DNA from: Mycolicibacterium fallax
GTDB taxonomy: Bacteria > Actinomycetota > Actinomycetes > Mycobacteriales > Mycobacteriaceae
Assembly: GCF_010726955.1 (NCBI RefSeq)
Contig: NZ_AP022603.1
Coordinates: 2,914,001-2,978,000, forward strand
Direction: 5' to 3'
DNA length: 64,000 bases
This document shows, piece by piece, positions 15,840-25,332 of the stretch. Position 1 is the first letter of the stretch. Each line of letters opens with the position of its first letter. The notes beneath the pieces were generated by a model, which worked only from the letters and a program-made list of their open reading frames with translations, searched no databases and was not told the origin of the DNA. The translations under genes were made by a program, and so were the position numbers.

Positions 15840-16604
15840 TCAGCGCCCGCGGGCGCGCAGGCCGTTGACGAACGGGCAGCCCATCAGGATGCGGATCGCC
15901 TGGCTCAGCCCGGCGGCGTTGTCGACCGGCTTGGCGAACGGCAGCCGCACGTCGTGGTCGCCGGCGTCGGTCTCCACCCGCAGCCGGAAGCCGTACCGGT
16001 CCAACCCGAGCGGGCGGACCCGGCCGTGCTGCAGCGGCCCGGGCAGCTTGCGGGTCAGCCGGTCGATGACGTCGCGGTGGGCCGACTCGAGGTGGCGCAG
16101 CCAGGAGGTTTCCATCGCGCAGAACGGGTCGGGGTCCGCGGCCAGCAGGGCGGCCACCCCGACGGCCTCGGCGCCGTCGGAGTCCGCGACGACCACCGAG
16201 TCGGCCTCCAGCAGCAACAGCGTGTCGGAGTCGCCGACCTGCAGCAGCGCGGGGTTCGGGTCCTCGGCGGCGACCAGGTCGAGCACCCCGGCGACCTCGG
16301 ACTGCGGAACGGGGCGCAGCCGGCCGCGGATCCAGACCAGCGAGCGGACCGGTTCGCGCAGCGGCAGCGGGGCGTAGTCGGTGAGCTCGAGCACCGCCTG
16401 CACGTCGCCGTCGTCGTGGCGCAGGCCGGCGGCCACCCCGCCGGACGGGACGGTGACGGCGAACGAGCCGTCGGCGAGGAGGTGGTGGATCGCCGTCGTC
16501 TCGGGCTCGGCCCCGTCCACGGCCAGGATCGCGCCGCCGGCCCGCAGGCAGGCCGAGCGGATGCGCTCCGCGGTGGACGGTGCGGAAATAGTCGCCAGCG
16601 GCAC
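15840..16604 (-). CDS. Rv3839-like protein with C-terminal DUF2470 domain, iron-box controlled
   Basis: 254 residues, similar in length to Mtb Rv3839. The N-terminal two-thirds have a split-barrel-like pattern (AILAVDGAEPETTAIHHLLADGSF, SLVWIRGRLRPV). The C-terminal 80 residues (SWLRHLESAHRDVIDRL onward, with LGLDRYGFRLRVE) fit the DUF2470 module found in haem-utilisation and PNPOx-like proteins. In Mtb this gene is one of those induced by iron starvation under IdeR. An excellent IdeR box lies 15 bp upstream here. A role in haem or iron handling is likely but unproven. The CPBP gene follows after 51 bp. Confidence 0.82.
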   Translation of the reverse strand: MPLATISAPSTAERIRSACLRAGGAILAVDGAEPETTAIHHLLADGSFAVTVPSGGVAAGLRHDDGDVQAVLELTDYAPLPLREPVRSLVWIRGRLRPVPQSEVAGVLDLVAAEDPNPALLQVGDSDTLLLLEADSVVVADSDGAEAVGVAALLAADPDPFCAMETSWLRHLESAHRDVIDRLTRKLPGPLQHGRVRPLGLDRYGFRLRVETDAGDHDVRLPFAKPVDNAAGLSQAIRILMGCPFVNGLRARGR

Positions 16605-16618
16605 GGCAACTCCTCTCG

Positions 16619-16637
16619 TTAAGTAAGGCTAACCTAA
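16619..16637. promoter_or_regulatory. IdeR iron box
   Basis: TTAAGTAAGGCTAACCTAA matches the mycobacterial IdeR/DtxR consensus TTAGGTTAGGCTAACCTAA at 17 of 19 positions and is nearly palindromic. It sits 15 bp upstream of the Rv3839-like start and 49 bp from the divergent pheA start. Such a close site would repress the Rv3839-like operon in iron-replete cells. Confidence 0.9.
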
Positions 16638-16685
16638 GCATAAATTGAGGCGGGCGCAAGGCCCAACGGATTAGGGTCTGTAGCT

Positions 16686-17603
16686 GTGGCGCGCATCGCA
16701 TACCTGGGCCCGGCGGGCACCTTCACCGAGGCCGCGCTGATCCGGCTGGTCGCCGACGGCCTGATCCCCGGCGCCGGGCCGGCCGAGCCGCTGCCGCTGG
16801 ACAGCACGCCGGCCGCGCTGGAGGCGGTCCGCACCGGGGCGGCCGAGTTCGCCTGCGTGCCGATCGAGAACTCCATCGAGGGGTCGGTGCTGCCGACGAT
16901 GGACGCCCTGGAGGCCGGGGCGCCGCTGCAGATCTTCGCCGAGCTCACCCTCGATGTCGCGTTCTCCATCGTGGTCGCCGCCGGCCGCGACGCCGCCGAT
17001 GTGCGCAGCGTGGCGGCCTTCCCGGTCGCCGCCGCGCAGGTGCGGCGCTGGCTGGCCGAACGGCTGCCCGGCGCCACCGTCGTCCCGGCGATCTCCAACG
17101 CCGGCGCGGCGCTCGACGTCGTCGACGGCCGGGCCGACGCCGGGGTCTCCACGGCGCTGGCCGCCGCCCGCTACGGGCTGGCCACCCTGGCCGACGGCGT
17201 GGTCGACGAACCCAACGCCCGGACCCGGTTCGTGCTGGTCGGGCGCCCCGCGCCGCCGCCGGCGCGCACCGGCGCCGACCGCACCTCGCTGGTGCTGCGG
17301 ATGGCCAACGAACCGGGCGGGCTGGCCGCGGCGCTGTCCGAGCTCGGCATGCGCGGCATCGACCTGACCCGGATTGAATCGCGGCCCACCCGTCGTCAAC
17401 TGGGTACCTACGTGTTCTTCGTCGACTTCATCGGCCACGTCGACGACGAGGCGGTCGCCGAGGCGCTCAAGGCGCTACACCGGCGCTGCGCGGAGGTGCG
17501 CTACCTGGGGTCCTGGCCGGTGGACAACCCGGCCGGCGCGACCCCGCCGCGGCTGGACGAGGCCGACCGGTGGCTGGATCGGCTGCGCAGGGGCGACCGG
17601 TGA
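16686..17603 (+). CDS. pheA: Prephenate dehydratase
   Basis: 305 residues from GTG, close in length to Mtb PheA (Rv3838c). The catalytic domain (1-190) contains LGPAGTFTEAAL, ACVPIENSIEGSV and the T-R-F catalytic triplet in NARTRFVLVG. An ACT regulatory domain follows (about 200-280), with NEPGGLAAALSELGMRGIDLTRIESRPTRR holding the GxL and ESRP phenylalanine-binding motifs. It converts prephenate to phenylpyruvate in phenylalanine synthesis and is expected to be feedback-inhibited by Phe. There is no chorismate mutase domain, as in Mtb. The next gene begins 1 bp after the stop, so the pair is co-translated. Confidence 0.96.
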   Translation: MARIAYLGPAGTFTEAALIRLVADGLIPGAGPAEPLPLDSTPAALEAVRTGAAEFACVPIENSIEGSVLPTMDALEAGAPLQIFAELTLDVAFSIVVAAGRDAADVRSVAAFPVAAAQVRRWLAERLPGATVVPAISNAGAALDVVDGRADAGVSTALAAARYGLATLADGVVDEPNARTRFVLVGRPAPPPARTGADRTSLVLRMANEPGGLAAALSELGMRGIDLTRIESRPTRRQLGTYVFFVDFIGHVDDEAVAEALKALHRRCAEVRYLGSWPVDNPAGATPPRLDEADRWLDRLRRGDR

Positions 17604-17604
17604 G

Positions 17605-18342
17605 ATGAGCGGGCGTCTGCTGCTGGTCCGGCACGGCCAGTCCTACGGCAACATCGACCGCCGGCTCGACACCCGGCCGCCGGGCGCCGAGCTCACCCCG
17701 CTGGGCCGCGAGCAGGCCCGCAACTTCGCCCGGCTGCGGCCCGAGGCGCCCCGCCTGCTGGTGCATTCGCTGGCGGTGCGCGCCGTGCAGACCGCCACCG
17801 AGATGGGCGACGTCGCCGGGATCGGGGCGCTGGAGGTCGACGGCATCCACGAGGTGCAGGCCGGTGACCTGGAGGGACGCAACGACGACGCCGCGCACGA
17901 CGAGTTCCGCCGGGTCTGCCTGCGCTGGCACCTCGGCGAGCTGGACGTGCCGATGCCCGGCGGGGAGAGCGGCGCGCATGTGCTCGACCGGTTCGTCCCG
18001 GTGCTCACCGAGCTGCGGCTGCGCTACCTCGACGACGAGGCCTGGACCGGCGACATCGTCGTGGTCAGCCACGGCGCCGCGATCCGGCTGGTGGCCTCGG
18101 CGCTGTCCGGGGTGGACCGCGGGTTCGCCGCCGACAACCACCTGGCCAACACCGATGCGGTGGCGCTGGCGCCGATCGCCGACGGCCGGTGGAGCTGCGT
18201 GCAGTGGGGCGCGTTGGTGCCGCCGTTCGCCCCGGAGCCGCCGGACGCCCCGGAATCTTCGGGTGCCGCCGCGCCACCGCCGGGCTCTGCGGCGTCGCCG
18301 GAGCCCGCCCGGGCCGACGAGCGGCCCGACCCGATGGGCTAG
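17605..18342 (+). CDS. Histidine phosphatase / phosphoglycerate mutase-family protein (Rv3837c-like)
   Basis: 245 residues from the ATG next to the pheA stop. The phosphohistidine motif is LLLVRHGQSYGNIDRRLD; the second catalytic His is in VVVSHGAAIRLVA, and Glu/Arg positions are present (EVQAGDLEGR). A Pro/Ala-rich tail of about 45 residues follows the domain. The family covers cofactor-dependent mutases and broad phosphatases; sequence length and the short core favour a phosphatase over glycolytic PGM. Mtb Rv3837c has the same neighbours. Its stop overlaps the stop of the convergent metallopeptidase gene by 4 bp. Confidence 0.88.
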   Translation: MSGRLLLVRHGQSYGNIDRRLDTRPPGAELTPLGREQARNFARLRPEAPRLLVHSLAVRAVQTATEMGDVAGIGALEVDGIHEVQAGDLEGRNDDAAHDEFRRVCLRWHLGELDVPMPGGESGAHVLDRFVPVLTELRLRYLDDEAWTGDIVVVSHGAAIRLVASALSGVDRGFAADNHLANTDAVALAPIADGRWSCVQWGALVPPFAPEPPDAPESSGAAAPPPGSAASPEPARADERPDPMG

Positions 18343-18692
18343 CCCCAGCCGAGTTCGTGCAGCCGGTCGTCGTCGATGCCGAAGTGGTGCGCGATCTCGT
18401 GGATGACGGTGATCGCCACCTCCTCGACGACCTCGTCCTCGGCCTCGCACATCTGCAGCAGCGCACCCCGGTAGATGGTGATGGTGTCCGGCAGCGCGCC
18501 GGCGTAGGTGGAGAAATCCCGCTCGGTCAGCGCGATGCCCTCGTACAGGCCCAGCAGCTCGGGTTCCTCCGGGTGCAGCTCCTCGACCAGTACCACCACG
18601 TTGTCCAGCGCCGCGGCCAGCCGCGGCGGGATCAGGTCCAGCGCGTCACCGACGAGTTCCTCGAACCGCCGGTCGGTCATGCGTACCGGCAT
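18339..18692 (-). CDS. Minimal metallopeptidase-family protein (Rv3836-like)
   Basis: 117 residues. The zinc signature is [18 protein letters not shown]: HExxH with a third ligand region downstream. The rest matches the compact zincin family often called minimal or putative neutral zinc metallopeptidase ([22 protein letters not shown]). A second ATG at 18680 is an alternative start. It begins 5 bp after the stop of the Rv3835-like gene, so the two are translated together. The natural substrate is unknown; the small size suggests a specialised or regulatory peptidase. Confidence 0.88.
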   Translation of the reverse strand: MPVRMTDRRFEELVGDALDLIPPRLAAALDNVVVLVEELHPEEPELLGLYEGIALTERDFSTYAGALPDTITIYRGALLQMCEAEDEVVEEVAITVIHEIAHHFGIDDDRLHELGWG

Positions 18693-18697
18693 CGCCG

Positions 18698-20485
18698 CTA
18701 GGGCGCCGGCCCCGGCGGCGGCCCGGGCGGCGGGGGTCCCGGCGGCGGCAGCTCACCCGGCGGCGGGGGCGGCGGGGCTCCGGGCGGCGGCGCGTCACCG
18801 GGCGGCGGGGGCGGCGGCGGCCCACCGGGCGGCGGACCCTCCATCGGCGCCTGCTCCGGCGGCGGCGGAGCACCGGGCGGCGGCGGGTTGAACGTGTTGC
18901 CCTGGGCCGGCGGGGCGGGGCGCTCGGCGGTCGGGGACGGCGCCGTCGCGGTCTGACCGGGCATGTGCTGGTTGCTGTTCCCGGTGTTGCCGCTCTGGGA
19001 CTGCGAACCCTGGGACTGCGAACCGGTGTCGTACTGCGGGGAGTAGGTCACCACCGGCGGCACCACGACCGGCGGCTGGTTCAGCCGTTCGGCCGGGATG
19101 TCCGGCGGCGGGATCGGCGGCTGACCGTTGATCAGCAGCGGGCCCTTGGCGCTGTTGACCAGCGTCGCCCAGCCGCCGTTGCCCAGCGTCGCACCGATCC
19201 GGCAGGCCACCTGGTGGCTGCCGGCCGACCAGCTCGGCAGCGAGATGGTCTTGTAGAACAGCGTCAGGGTGGTGGCCCGGAACGCGACCGGATCCAGGTA
19301 GTCGTCGGTCATCTTGGTGCACAGTTCCTTGATGAACGCGTCCTGGTCCTTGTCGTCGGGCAGCCCGCCGGGGAACTTCTCCGACAGGTTCACCACGCCG
19401 GTGATCTCCACGGCGTGCGCCTCGCTGCAGTCCACCGGGCTGTCGGTGGGCTGGTTGGTGGTCGGCGCGACGCCCAGGCAGGTGCCGGCCGGCCAGACCT
19501 TGGACTGGTCGCCCTCGGCCACCTTGCCGGTGAAGGCCAGCTGGGTGCCGGCCCGGTCGGGCAGCTGCAGGCCGCACAGCACCCGGCGCTCGCCCGCGGA
19601 CCGCCAGGCGTCCTCACCGGGCCAGAGCATGCTGACGGTGAACCGGCCCTCCGGGTCGTAGCGCGGCCCCAGGTAGTTGCGGACCGCGACCTGGCACTGC
19701 TCGGAGACGATCTGCTGCACCCGCGGCGCCGAGGGCGGCGGCGCATCCGGGCCGTACTCCGAGCCCGGGAAGGTCTTCATGTCGATCGCCTCGGCCACCT
19801 CGAACAGGTGGTCCTGGGAGCAGTCGACGACGACCGCGTGGTCCGGGGATTCGGTCCAGGTCAGGCAGTCCCCGGCGACGGCCTTGTTGAAGGTGTCGGT
19901 GCCGCGCCCGGCCGGGGTGACCGCGTTCTTGATGCCGAGCAGGTCGCCGTTGCCGGTGACCGGCAGCGCCGTCACCACGCCGGCGATCAGCAGCCCGCCC
20001 AGCGCGGTGAGCAGCAGGATCCGCCGGGCCGAGGTGGGCTGCAGGGTGCGGCGCCAGGCGCCGCGCGGGGCCGCCTCGGCTTGCAGGTCGTCGGCGGGCA
20101 GGTCGTCGGCTTGCAGGTCGTCGGCATGGACGTCCTCGGCGGGCAGGTCGTCGGCGGGCGCCTTCTCGGCCGGCCGCTTGGTGACCGACACCGTCGGGGC
20201 GGCCGTCTCGGCCTCGGGCTCGAACTCCGCCTCATCGTCGTCGTCGGGGTATTCCCAGACGTCGTCGGTGGAGCGGGTCTGCAGCGCGGCATCCTCGGCC
20301 GCGCCGTCGGCGTCGGCGGGTGCGGTGTCGGCGGGCGCGATGTTTTCGGGCGCGGACTCGGGTGCCGCCTCGGGCGCCGTCTCGGACGCGGCGGTCTCGT
20401 CGGGGTCGCGGGCGCTGTCCGATGCGGGGGCGTCGTCGGAGGCGCCGGCGTCGTCGGAGTTCAGGGAATCGGACATCCCGACCAT
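18698..20485 (-). CDS. Septum-formation-domain membrane protein with acidic head and polyproline tail (Rv3835-like)
   Basis: 595 residues from the ATG at 20485 (ATG at 20476 also possible). An Asp/Ala-rich acidic cytoplasmic region (about 1-140) contains imperfect DDLxAxD repeats. A membrane helix follows at about 155-175 ([17 protein letters not shown]), then two Cys-containing Septum_form-type repeats: [21 protein letters not shown]...HLFEV and GTCLGV...[15 protein letters not shown]. The C-terminus is a polyproline/Gly tail (PPPPPG repeats). Mtb Rv3835 shares place and core but is shorter. The tail may cross or bind the wall. Function in septation is by family name only. It is divergent from serS with 57 bp between them. 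Confidence 0.82.
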   Translation of the reverse strand: MVGMSDSLNSDDAGASDDAPASDSARDPDETAASETAPEAAPESAPENIAPADTAPADADGAAEDAALQTRSTDDVWEYPDDDDEAEFEPEAETAAPTVSVTKRPAEKAPADDLPAEDVHADDLQADDLPADDLQAEAAPRGAWRRTLQPTSARRILLLTALGGLLIAGVVTALPVTGNGDLLGIKNAVTPAGRGTDTFNKAVAGDCLTWTESPDHAVVVDCSQDHLFEVAEAIDMKTFPGSEYGPDAPPPSAPRVQQIVSEQCQVAVRNYLGPRYDPEGRFTVSMLWPGEDAWRSAGERRVLCGLQLPDRAGTQLAFTGKVAEGDQSKVWPAGTCLGVAPTTNQPTDSPVDCSEAHAVEITGVVNLSEKFPGGLPDDKDQDAFIKELCTKMTDDYLDPVAFRATTLTLFYKTISLPSWSAGSHQVACRIGATLGNGGWATLVNSAKGPLLINGQPPIPPPDIPAERLNQPPVVVPPVVTYSPQYDTGSQSQGSQSQSGNTGNSNQHMPGQTATAPSPTAERPAPPAQGNTFNPPPPGAPPPPEQAPMEGPPPGGPPPPPPPGDAPPPGAPPPPPPGELPPPGPPPPGPPPGPAP

Positions 20486-20542
20486 TGTGACAGGCGGGTC
20501 CGGGCTGTCCCACTGTTGCGGACAAAAGTAGGGTTGGCGGGC

Positions 20543-21793
20543 GTGATCGACCTCAAGTTGCTCCGTGAAGACCCGGACCGGGTGCGCCGGTCGCAGATCA
20601 GCCGCGGGGAGGATCCCGCGCTGGTCGACACCCTGCTGTCGGCCGACGCGGCCCGGCGCGCCGCGATCGCCTCCGCCGACGCGCTGCGCGCCGAGCAGAA
20701 GACGGTCAGCCGGGACGTCAAAACCGCCTCCGCCGACGACCGCCCCGCCGTGCTGGCCCGCGCAAAGGAACTGTCCGCGCAGGTCAAGGCGTCCGAGGCG
20801 GAGCGCGATGAGGCCGAGTCGGCGTTCAACGCCGCGCACCTGGCGATCGGCAACGTGATCATCGACGGGGTGCCCGCCGGCGGCGAGGACGACTTCGTGG
20901 TGCTCGACACCGTCGGCCAGCCCCCGGCCATCGACGACCCGCGCGACCACCTGGCGCTCGGGGAGGCGCTCGGGCTGCTGGACATGGAACGCGGCGCCAA
21001 GGTGTCCGGCTCGCGGTTCTACTTCCTGACCGGCCGCGGCGCGCTGCTGCAACTGGGGCTGCTGCAACTGGCGGTGCGGGTGGCCACCGAGGCCGGGCTG
21101 AGCCTGATGATCCCCCCGGTGCTGGTCAAGCCCGAGGTGATGGGCGGCACCGGCTTCCTCGGGGCGCACGCCGACGAGATCTACCGGCTGCCCGAGGACG
21201 ACCTCTATCTCGTCGGGACCTCCGAGGTGCCGCTGGCCGGCTATCACTCCGGGGAGATCCTCGACCTGTCCGACGGGCCGCGGCGCTACGCCGGCTGGTC
21301 GTCGTGCTTTCGCCGGGAGGCCGGCAGCTACGGCAAGGACACCCGCGGCATCATCCGGGTGCACCAGTTCGACAAGGTCGAGGCCTTCGTCTACTGCCGG
21401 CCCGAGGAGGCCGAGGCCGAGCATCAGCGGCTGCTGGAGCTGCAGCGGACCCTGCTGGCCCACATCGAGGTGCCGTACCGGGTGATCGACGTCGCCGCCG
21501 GCGACCTGGGCTCCTCGGCCGCCCGCAAGTACGACTGCGAGGCCTGGGTGCCCAGCCAGGGCGCCTACCGCGAGCTGACCTCGACGTCGAACTGCACGAC
21601 GTTCCAGGCCCGGCGGCTGGCCACCCGCTACCGCGAAGAGAACGGCAAGCCGCAGATCGCGGCGACGCTGAACGGGACGCTGGCCACCACCCGGTGGCTG
21701 GTGGCGATCCTGGAGAACCACCAGCGGTCCGACGGCAGCGTCGCGGTGCCCGCCGCCCTGGTGCCCTACGTCGGTGCGGAGGTGCTGTCGTGA
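20543..21793 (+). CDS. serS: Seryl-tRNA synthetase
   Basis: 416 residues from GTG ([18 protein letters not shown]). The N-terminal 110 residues form the long coiled-coil arm that grips tRNA-Ser. The class II core follows: motif 2 in [26 protein letters not shown] for serine binding, and motif 3 in [18 protein letters not shown]. It charges tRNA-Ser with serine via seryl-adenylate. Mtb orthologue Rv3834c has the same divergent neighbour. The stop overlaps the GTG of the next gene, which is not at this place in Mtb. Confidence 0.97.
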   Translation: MIDLKLLREDPDRVRRSQISRGEDPALVDTLLSADAARRAAIASADALRAEQKTVSRDVKTASADDRPAVLARAKELSAQVKASEAERDEAESAFNAAHLAIGNVIIDGVPAGGEDDFVVLDTVGQPPAIDDPRDHLALGEALGLLDMERGAKVSGSRFYFLTGRGALLQLGLLQLAVRVATEAGLSLMIPPVLVKPEVMGGTGFLGAHADEIYRLPEDDLYLVGTSEVPLAGYHSGEILDLSDGPRRYAGWSSCFRREAGSYGKDTRGIIRVHQFDKVEAFVYCRPEEAEAEHQRLLELQRTLLAHIEVPYRVIDVAAGDLGSSAARKYDCEAWVPSQGAYRELTSTSNCTTFQARRLATRYREENGKPQIAATLNGTLATTRWLVAILENHQRSDGSVAVPAALVPYVGAEVLS

Positions 21794-22599
21794 TCGAGCT
21801 GGATCTGCCGGAGATGCGGACCTGGGCCGGATTCGGGGTGGCCGGCAACTTCGCCGGGCACCTGGAGCAGGCCGGCGAGGCCGTCGACTTCGCCGGCGTG
21901 GTCTCCGAGGGCGAGGCGCCCAAGGGCATCTTCCCCTGGTACCTGCCGGGCGGGCCGGGCCTGCTCGGCCAGTTCCCGCTGTCCACGTCGCGGCTGCGCA
22001 CGCCGGAGGCCAACGCCGACGGCAGCCCGCTGAACCTGCAGATCGAACCCGAGGTCGGGCTGGCCTGCCGGATCGCCTGGGACGGCGACACGGTGGCCGC
22101 GCTGGAGCCGTTCGCGCTCGGCGCGTTCAACGACTGCTCGATCCGCCGGCCCGGCGCGCCGAAGATCAGCGACAAGAAGAACTGGGGACCGGACTCCAAG
22201 GGCGTGGCCCCGCGGTTCTTCGAGATCTCCGACCTGTCCCCGACCGGCCCGACGTCGAAGCTGCGGCTGGAGTGCCTGCTGGAGCGTGGCGACGGGCAGC
22301 GGCACGCCTACGGGGTGAACAGCCCGCTGCAGGGCTACTCCTACTTCGGCCAGCGGCTGCTGGACTGGATCGTCGACCGGCTGGCCAACCAGAAGGGCTC
22401 GCCGGACACCCCGCTGGAGGATGTCGGCGCGCTGCTGGTCGCGGCCGGGCGGCCCACCCATGCGCTGATCGGCATCGGCGCGACCCGCTACACCGAGCTG
22501 GGTGCGAGCACCTACCTGCGGCCGGGGGACACCGCGATCGTCCGGGTCTACGAGGAGGACGTGCCGGCCGCCTCGGTGCTGGAGCAGACCGTCAGCTGA
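21790..22599 (+). CDS. Conserved protein of unknown function (DUF5718-like)
   Basis: 269 residues, starting at a GTG that overlaps the serS stop (GTGA), so translation is coupled. The sequence has a distinctive N-terminus ([20 protein letters not shown]), then [26 protein letters not shown], a basic patch [13 protein letters not shown] and a glycine-rich C-terminal part [16 protein letters not shown]. It recalls the DUF5718 family as I remember it, with a possible distant likeness to fumarylacetoacetase-like folds; I cannot confirm either. No signal peptide or membrane helix is present. It is absent from this place in Mtb and begins the variable segment of the window. Confidence 0.65.
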   Translation: MIELDLPEMRTWAGFGVAGNFAGHLEQAGEAVDFAGVVSEGEAPKGIFPWYLPGGPGLLGQFPLSTSRLRTPEANADGSPLNLQIEPEVGLACRIAWDGDTVAALEPFALGAFNDCSIRRPGAPKISDKKNWGPDSKGVAPRFFEISDLSPTGPTSKLRLECLLERGDGQRHAYGVNSPLQGYSYFGQRLLDWIVDRLANQKGSPDTPLEDVGALLVAAGRPTHALIGIGATRYTELGASTYLRPGDTAIVRVYEEDVPAASVLEQTVS

Positions 22600-22615
22600 G
22601 GGCGGCACGGGGCCG

Positions 22616-22957
22616 TCAGGGCAGCTCCGGCAGCACCTCGGTGAGCCGCTCGACGAACTCCTCCGGGCGCACCGGGGTGAAGGCCGGGTGCCACCAGCCG
22701 TCGTCGAGCTCCACGGTGACCAGCGTGCTGCGGCTGGGCCGGGCCAGGTCCATCGGCAGCCAGCGACGCAGATCCGAACTGCCCCACAGCCGGTAGCGGT
22801 TCACCCAGTTCAGCGGCTCGGCCCGCCAGCGCCGAATCGCGCCCAGCGGAATGACTTTCGAGGTGCCCGACGGAAAGTGGTAGCGCCGCAGCGTGATTGC
22901 CCGGCCGTCCAGCTGGATCAGGCCGTCGTCGTAGGGCCTTGGCGGCGCGGTGCTCAC
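22616..22957 (-). CDS. Small conserved protein, PH-like fold possible
   Basis: 113 residues from a GTG overlapping the stop of the MBL-Rieske gene (GTGA). The sequence contains alternating beta-like stretches (GLIQLDGRAITLRRYHFP, SKVIPLGAIRRWRAE, STLVTVELDDGWWHPAF) and a C-terminal amphipathic helix (RPEEFVERLTEVLPEL), a layout like bacterial PH-type domains. I do not recognise a named family. The tight coupling implies a shared role with the MBL-Rieske protein. Confidence 0.65.
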   Translation of the reverse strand: MSTAPPRPYDDGLIQLDGRAITLRRYHFPSGTSKVIPLGAIRRWRAEPLNWVNRYRLWGSSDLRRWLPMDLARPSRSTLVTVELDDGWWHPAFTPVRPEEFVERLTEVLPELP

Positions 22958-24504
22958 AGCTTCTTCGATCGCAGTTCGTGGCCCTTGGAGGTCAGGCAGC
23001 GGCCGTTGTCCAGGTTCCACTGCCAGCCGTGCAGGTTGCAGGTCAGGGTGTTGCCCTCGATGATCCCGAACTTGGACAGATCGGCCAGCAGGTGCGGGCA
23101 GCGGCGCTGAATCTCCCAGCCGTCCTTTTCGATCGACGCCGAATCGTCGTGCGCCTCGGCGAACCAGCCGTCGGCGTAGGCGATCCGCTCGTCGGTCAGG
23201 CACTTGAAGAAGGTGTACAGGTACTCGTTGTAGCCGCCGACCCGCCAGGCCTTGAACCGGGTGGACAGGAAGATGGTGTTGACCCAGTCCGGTTCGTCGT
23301 CGCGCAGCACGGTGCGCACCAGCTCGGGCGCGATCTCGAAGCCGTAGCGGAACTTCTCGTCCGGAATCGTTTCGCGGACAGCGCGTTTCGGGAAGTCCAG
23401 CACCACGGTCTCGCCGCCCAGACGCAGCTCAACCGGGTAGCCGATGCCGTCGCAGATCTGATCGGACTGCACCATGATCGGCTCGAACCGCTCCCGCAGC
23501 GGCTCCAGCAGTGAATCCCCTTCGGCGGGTGCCCAATTGGCCTTCTCGGCGGCCAGCACCGGGGCCATCCGCTGGGCGTAGTCCGCGATGTAATCGGCCT
23601 TGCCGGTGGTGAAGATCGCCTCGACCTGGTCGGTGGGCAGCGGGTGGGTCAGCGAAAGCAGCTCGGTTCCTTGGAAATCCGCGGCACTGCCGGGGATCAT
23701 CAGCAGGCCGCCGTCGTGACCGTTGCGCCGCATCTGGTCCAGGAACACCATCTGGTCGGGGAAAATGTTGGCCGGGTCGCCGTGATCGTCGTTGAGGAAG
23801 CGCAGCTCCGGGTCCAGGAAGCACGGCGGGCCGGCCGACGGGATCACCCAGGTCGCGCCGACCTGCGCGATGTATTGCCGGCAGCGGTCCATCTGGCGCT
23901 GGCGCTTCTGCACCCCGAACGCCTCCTTGGCGCGCTCGGGCATGTCGTAGACCATCGGGTACCAGATCGCCCCGGAGTACTGCAGCGCGTGCACATCGAC
24001 GTGGCCGAACTCGGCGGCCACCATGTCCAGCTCGATCGGCCGGGCGTCGTTCATGTTGAACAGCACGGTCTGGCCGTCGGAGACCACCAGGCCGGAGTCG
24101 CCGATCGGCCCGTCGGCCGGCGAGCGCAGCGCGATGATCATCACGTCGAGCTCGCCCTTGGGGCCGCTGACGGTGTGCTTGACCGAGTTGGTGGTCTCGA
24201 AGAAGTTGTGGAAGCCCAGCGACTCCAGCTCGCGCCGCAGGTCGGGCACCGGGTAGTCCGGCAGCAGCACCACGGCGTCCTTGTTGACGTGCGCGGTCAG
24301 CAGCGCCGGGTCGTAGTGATCCTTGTGCAGGTGCGAGACGTAGAGGTAGTCGCAGTCGCCCAGGGCCGCCCAGTCCAGCTGGGAGTTGTCCGGGAAGACG
24401 AACCAGGAGGCGAAGTACGCGGGGTTGACCCACGGGTCGCACAGGATGCTGCCCGCCGTCGTCTCGATCAGGAAGCCGGCATGACCGACGCTGGTGACCT
24501 GCAC
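22954..24504 (-). CDS. Fusion protein: UlaG-like metallo-beta-lactamase fold plus C-terminal Rieske domain
   Basis: 516 residues from GTG, with GGAAGG just upstream. Residues 1-260 form an MBL fold with the metal motif HLHKDH (58-63) and later Asp/His residues, most like UlaG/L-ascorbate lactonase proteins. A middle region of about 200 residues follows. The C-terminus holds a Rieske [2Fe-2S] site: C469/H471 and C489/H492 (CPHLL and CNLHGW). An MBL-plus-Rieske combination is known in CMP-sialic acid hydroxylase (CMAH), where the Rieske domain is N-terminal. The order here is reversed, so this is a CMAH-like monooxygenase relative or an independent fusion. No substrate can be assigned. It is co-translated with the small protein downstream. 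Confidence 0.82.
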   Translation of the reverse strand: MQVTSVGHAGFLIETTAGSILCDPWVNPAYFASWFVFPDNSQLDWAALGDCDYLYVSHLHKDHYDPALLTAHVNKDAVVLLPDYPVPDLRRELESLGFHNFFETTNSVKHTVSGPKGELDVMIIALRSPADGPIGDSGLVVSDGQTVLFNMNDARPIELDMVAAEFGHVDVHALQYSGAIWYPMVYDMPERAKEAFGVQKRQRQMDRCRQYIAQVGATWVIPSAGPPCFLDPELRFLNDDHGDPANIFPDQMVFLDQMRRNGHDGGLLMIPGSAADFQGTELLSLTHPLPTDQVEAIFTTGKADYIADYAQRMAPVLAAEKANWAPAEGDSLLEPLRERFEPIMVQSDQICDGIGYPVELRLGGETVVLDFPKRAVRETIPDEKFRYGFEIAPELVRTVLRDDEPDWVNTIFLSTRFKAWRVGGYNEYLYTFFKCLTDERIAYADGWFAEAHDDSASIEKDGWEIQRRCPHLLADLSKFGIIEGNTLTCNLHGWQWNLDNGRCLTSKGHELRSKKL

Positions 24505-24603
24505 TGATATACCTTCCGAACTGCTCCGAGGATGTCCGGGGGCTGTCCGCGACACCGCATCGAGTTTAACGGTCGACGGATTCGCGGGCGTCGGACAACC
24601 GGG

Positions 24604-25332
24604 TCAGGTCGCGCAGTCGCCGGCGCGCAGCTCCGAGGTCGGGATGCGGGCGACGAACATGCCGGCGTGCACCGGCCCGGTGCGATACGAGGGCAGATAG
24701 ATCACCAGCTCGTCGCCGTCGAGCAGCCAGGCGCGGTAGCCGTCGGTGTAGCGGGTGTAGTCCGGCAGCTCGGACCGCCCGTCGGTCGGGGTGTAGGTGG
24801 ACCGCACGTACTTCTTGACCAGTGGTTCCAGTTGCTCCTCGACGGGATCGGTCGAGCAGAACAGGTCGGCCAACGCGAGTTGGCGGCCGGTGTGGCGATC
24901 GAAGGTGAAGGTGTCGAGCTCGTCGTTGGGATGCGGGCCGCCCAGATACCAGTCATTGCTGAACAGCACCGAGGTGGTGTTGGGTGCGTCGGTCAGTACC
25001 CGGCTGGTCAACCTCGCGCGGCCGTCGCGGATCAGCGCGTCGGCCGGGTGGCCGAATTTGGTGAAGAAATCCCGGAGGAACGCCCGCAGCGGCGGGCCGG
25101 TGGTCGGGTCCTCGACCAGCTCGACCGGGAAGTCGGCGCTGATCTCGACGTTGATCTGGTTGGCGTTGGTGGCGGTCGCCGAACATTGCCCGGCTGCGCC
25201 GTCCCAGTTCCCGCCCACCTCGGCGCACAGCGCTGCCGAGGGCGAGGGATCGGCGATCGCCGGAGCTGGGCTCGCCGCGACCGCGAGCAGGACCAGAGCC
25301 AGGGCTGCTCGCCGGATCCGCGCAAAGTTCAC
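24604..25332 (-). CDS. Secreted RsiV/DUF3298-domain protein
   Basis: 242 residues from GTG. A typical signal peptide covers about 1-27 (basic MNFARIRRAALALVLLAVAA, cleavage near AIA/D). The mature part has an N-terminal Cys pair region (LCAEVGGNW..GQCSA), then INVEISADFP and a C-terminal DUF3298 core, TFDRHTGRQLALADLF, with YLPSYRTGP. This is the family of Mtb MPT64/Rv1980c and Rv3036c, secreted proteins of uncertain role. It is divergent from the lipoprotein gene, sharing a 122-bp promoter region. Confidence 0.82.
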   Translation of the reverse strand: MNFARIRRAALALVLLAVAASPAPAIADPSPSAALCAEVGGNWDGAAGQCSATATNANQINVEISADFPVELVEDPTTGPPLRAFLRDFFTKFGHPADALIRDGRARLTSRVLTDAPNTTSVLFSNDWYLGGPHPNDELDTFTFDRHTGRQLALADLFCSTDPVEEQLEPLVKKYVRSTYTPTDGRSELPDYTRYTDGYRAWLLDGDELVIYLPSYRTGPVHAGMFVARIPTSELRAGDCAT

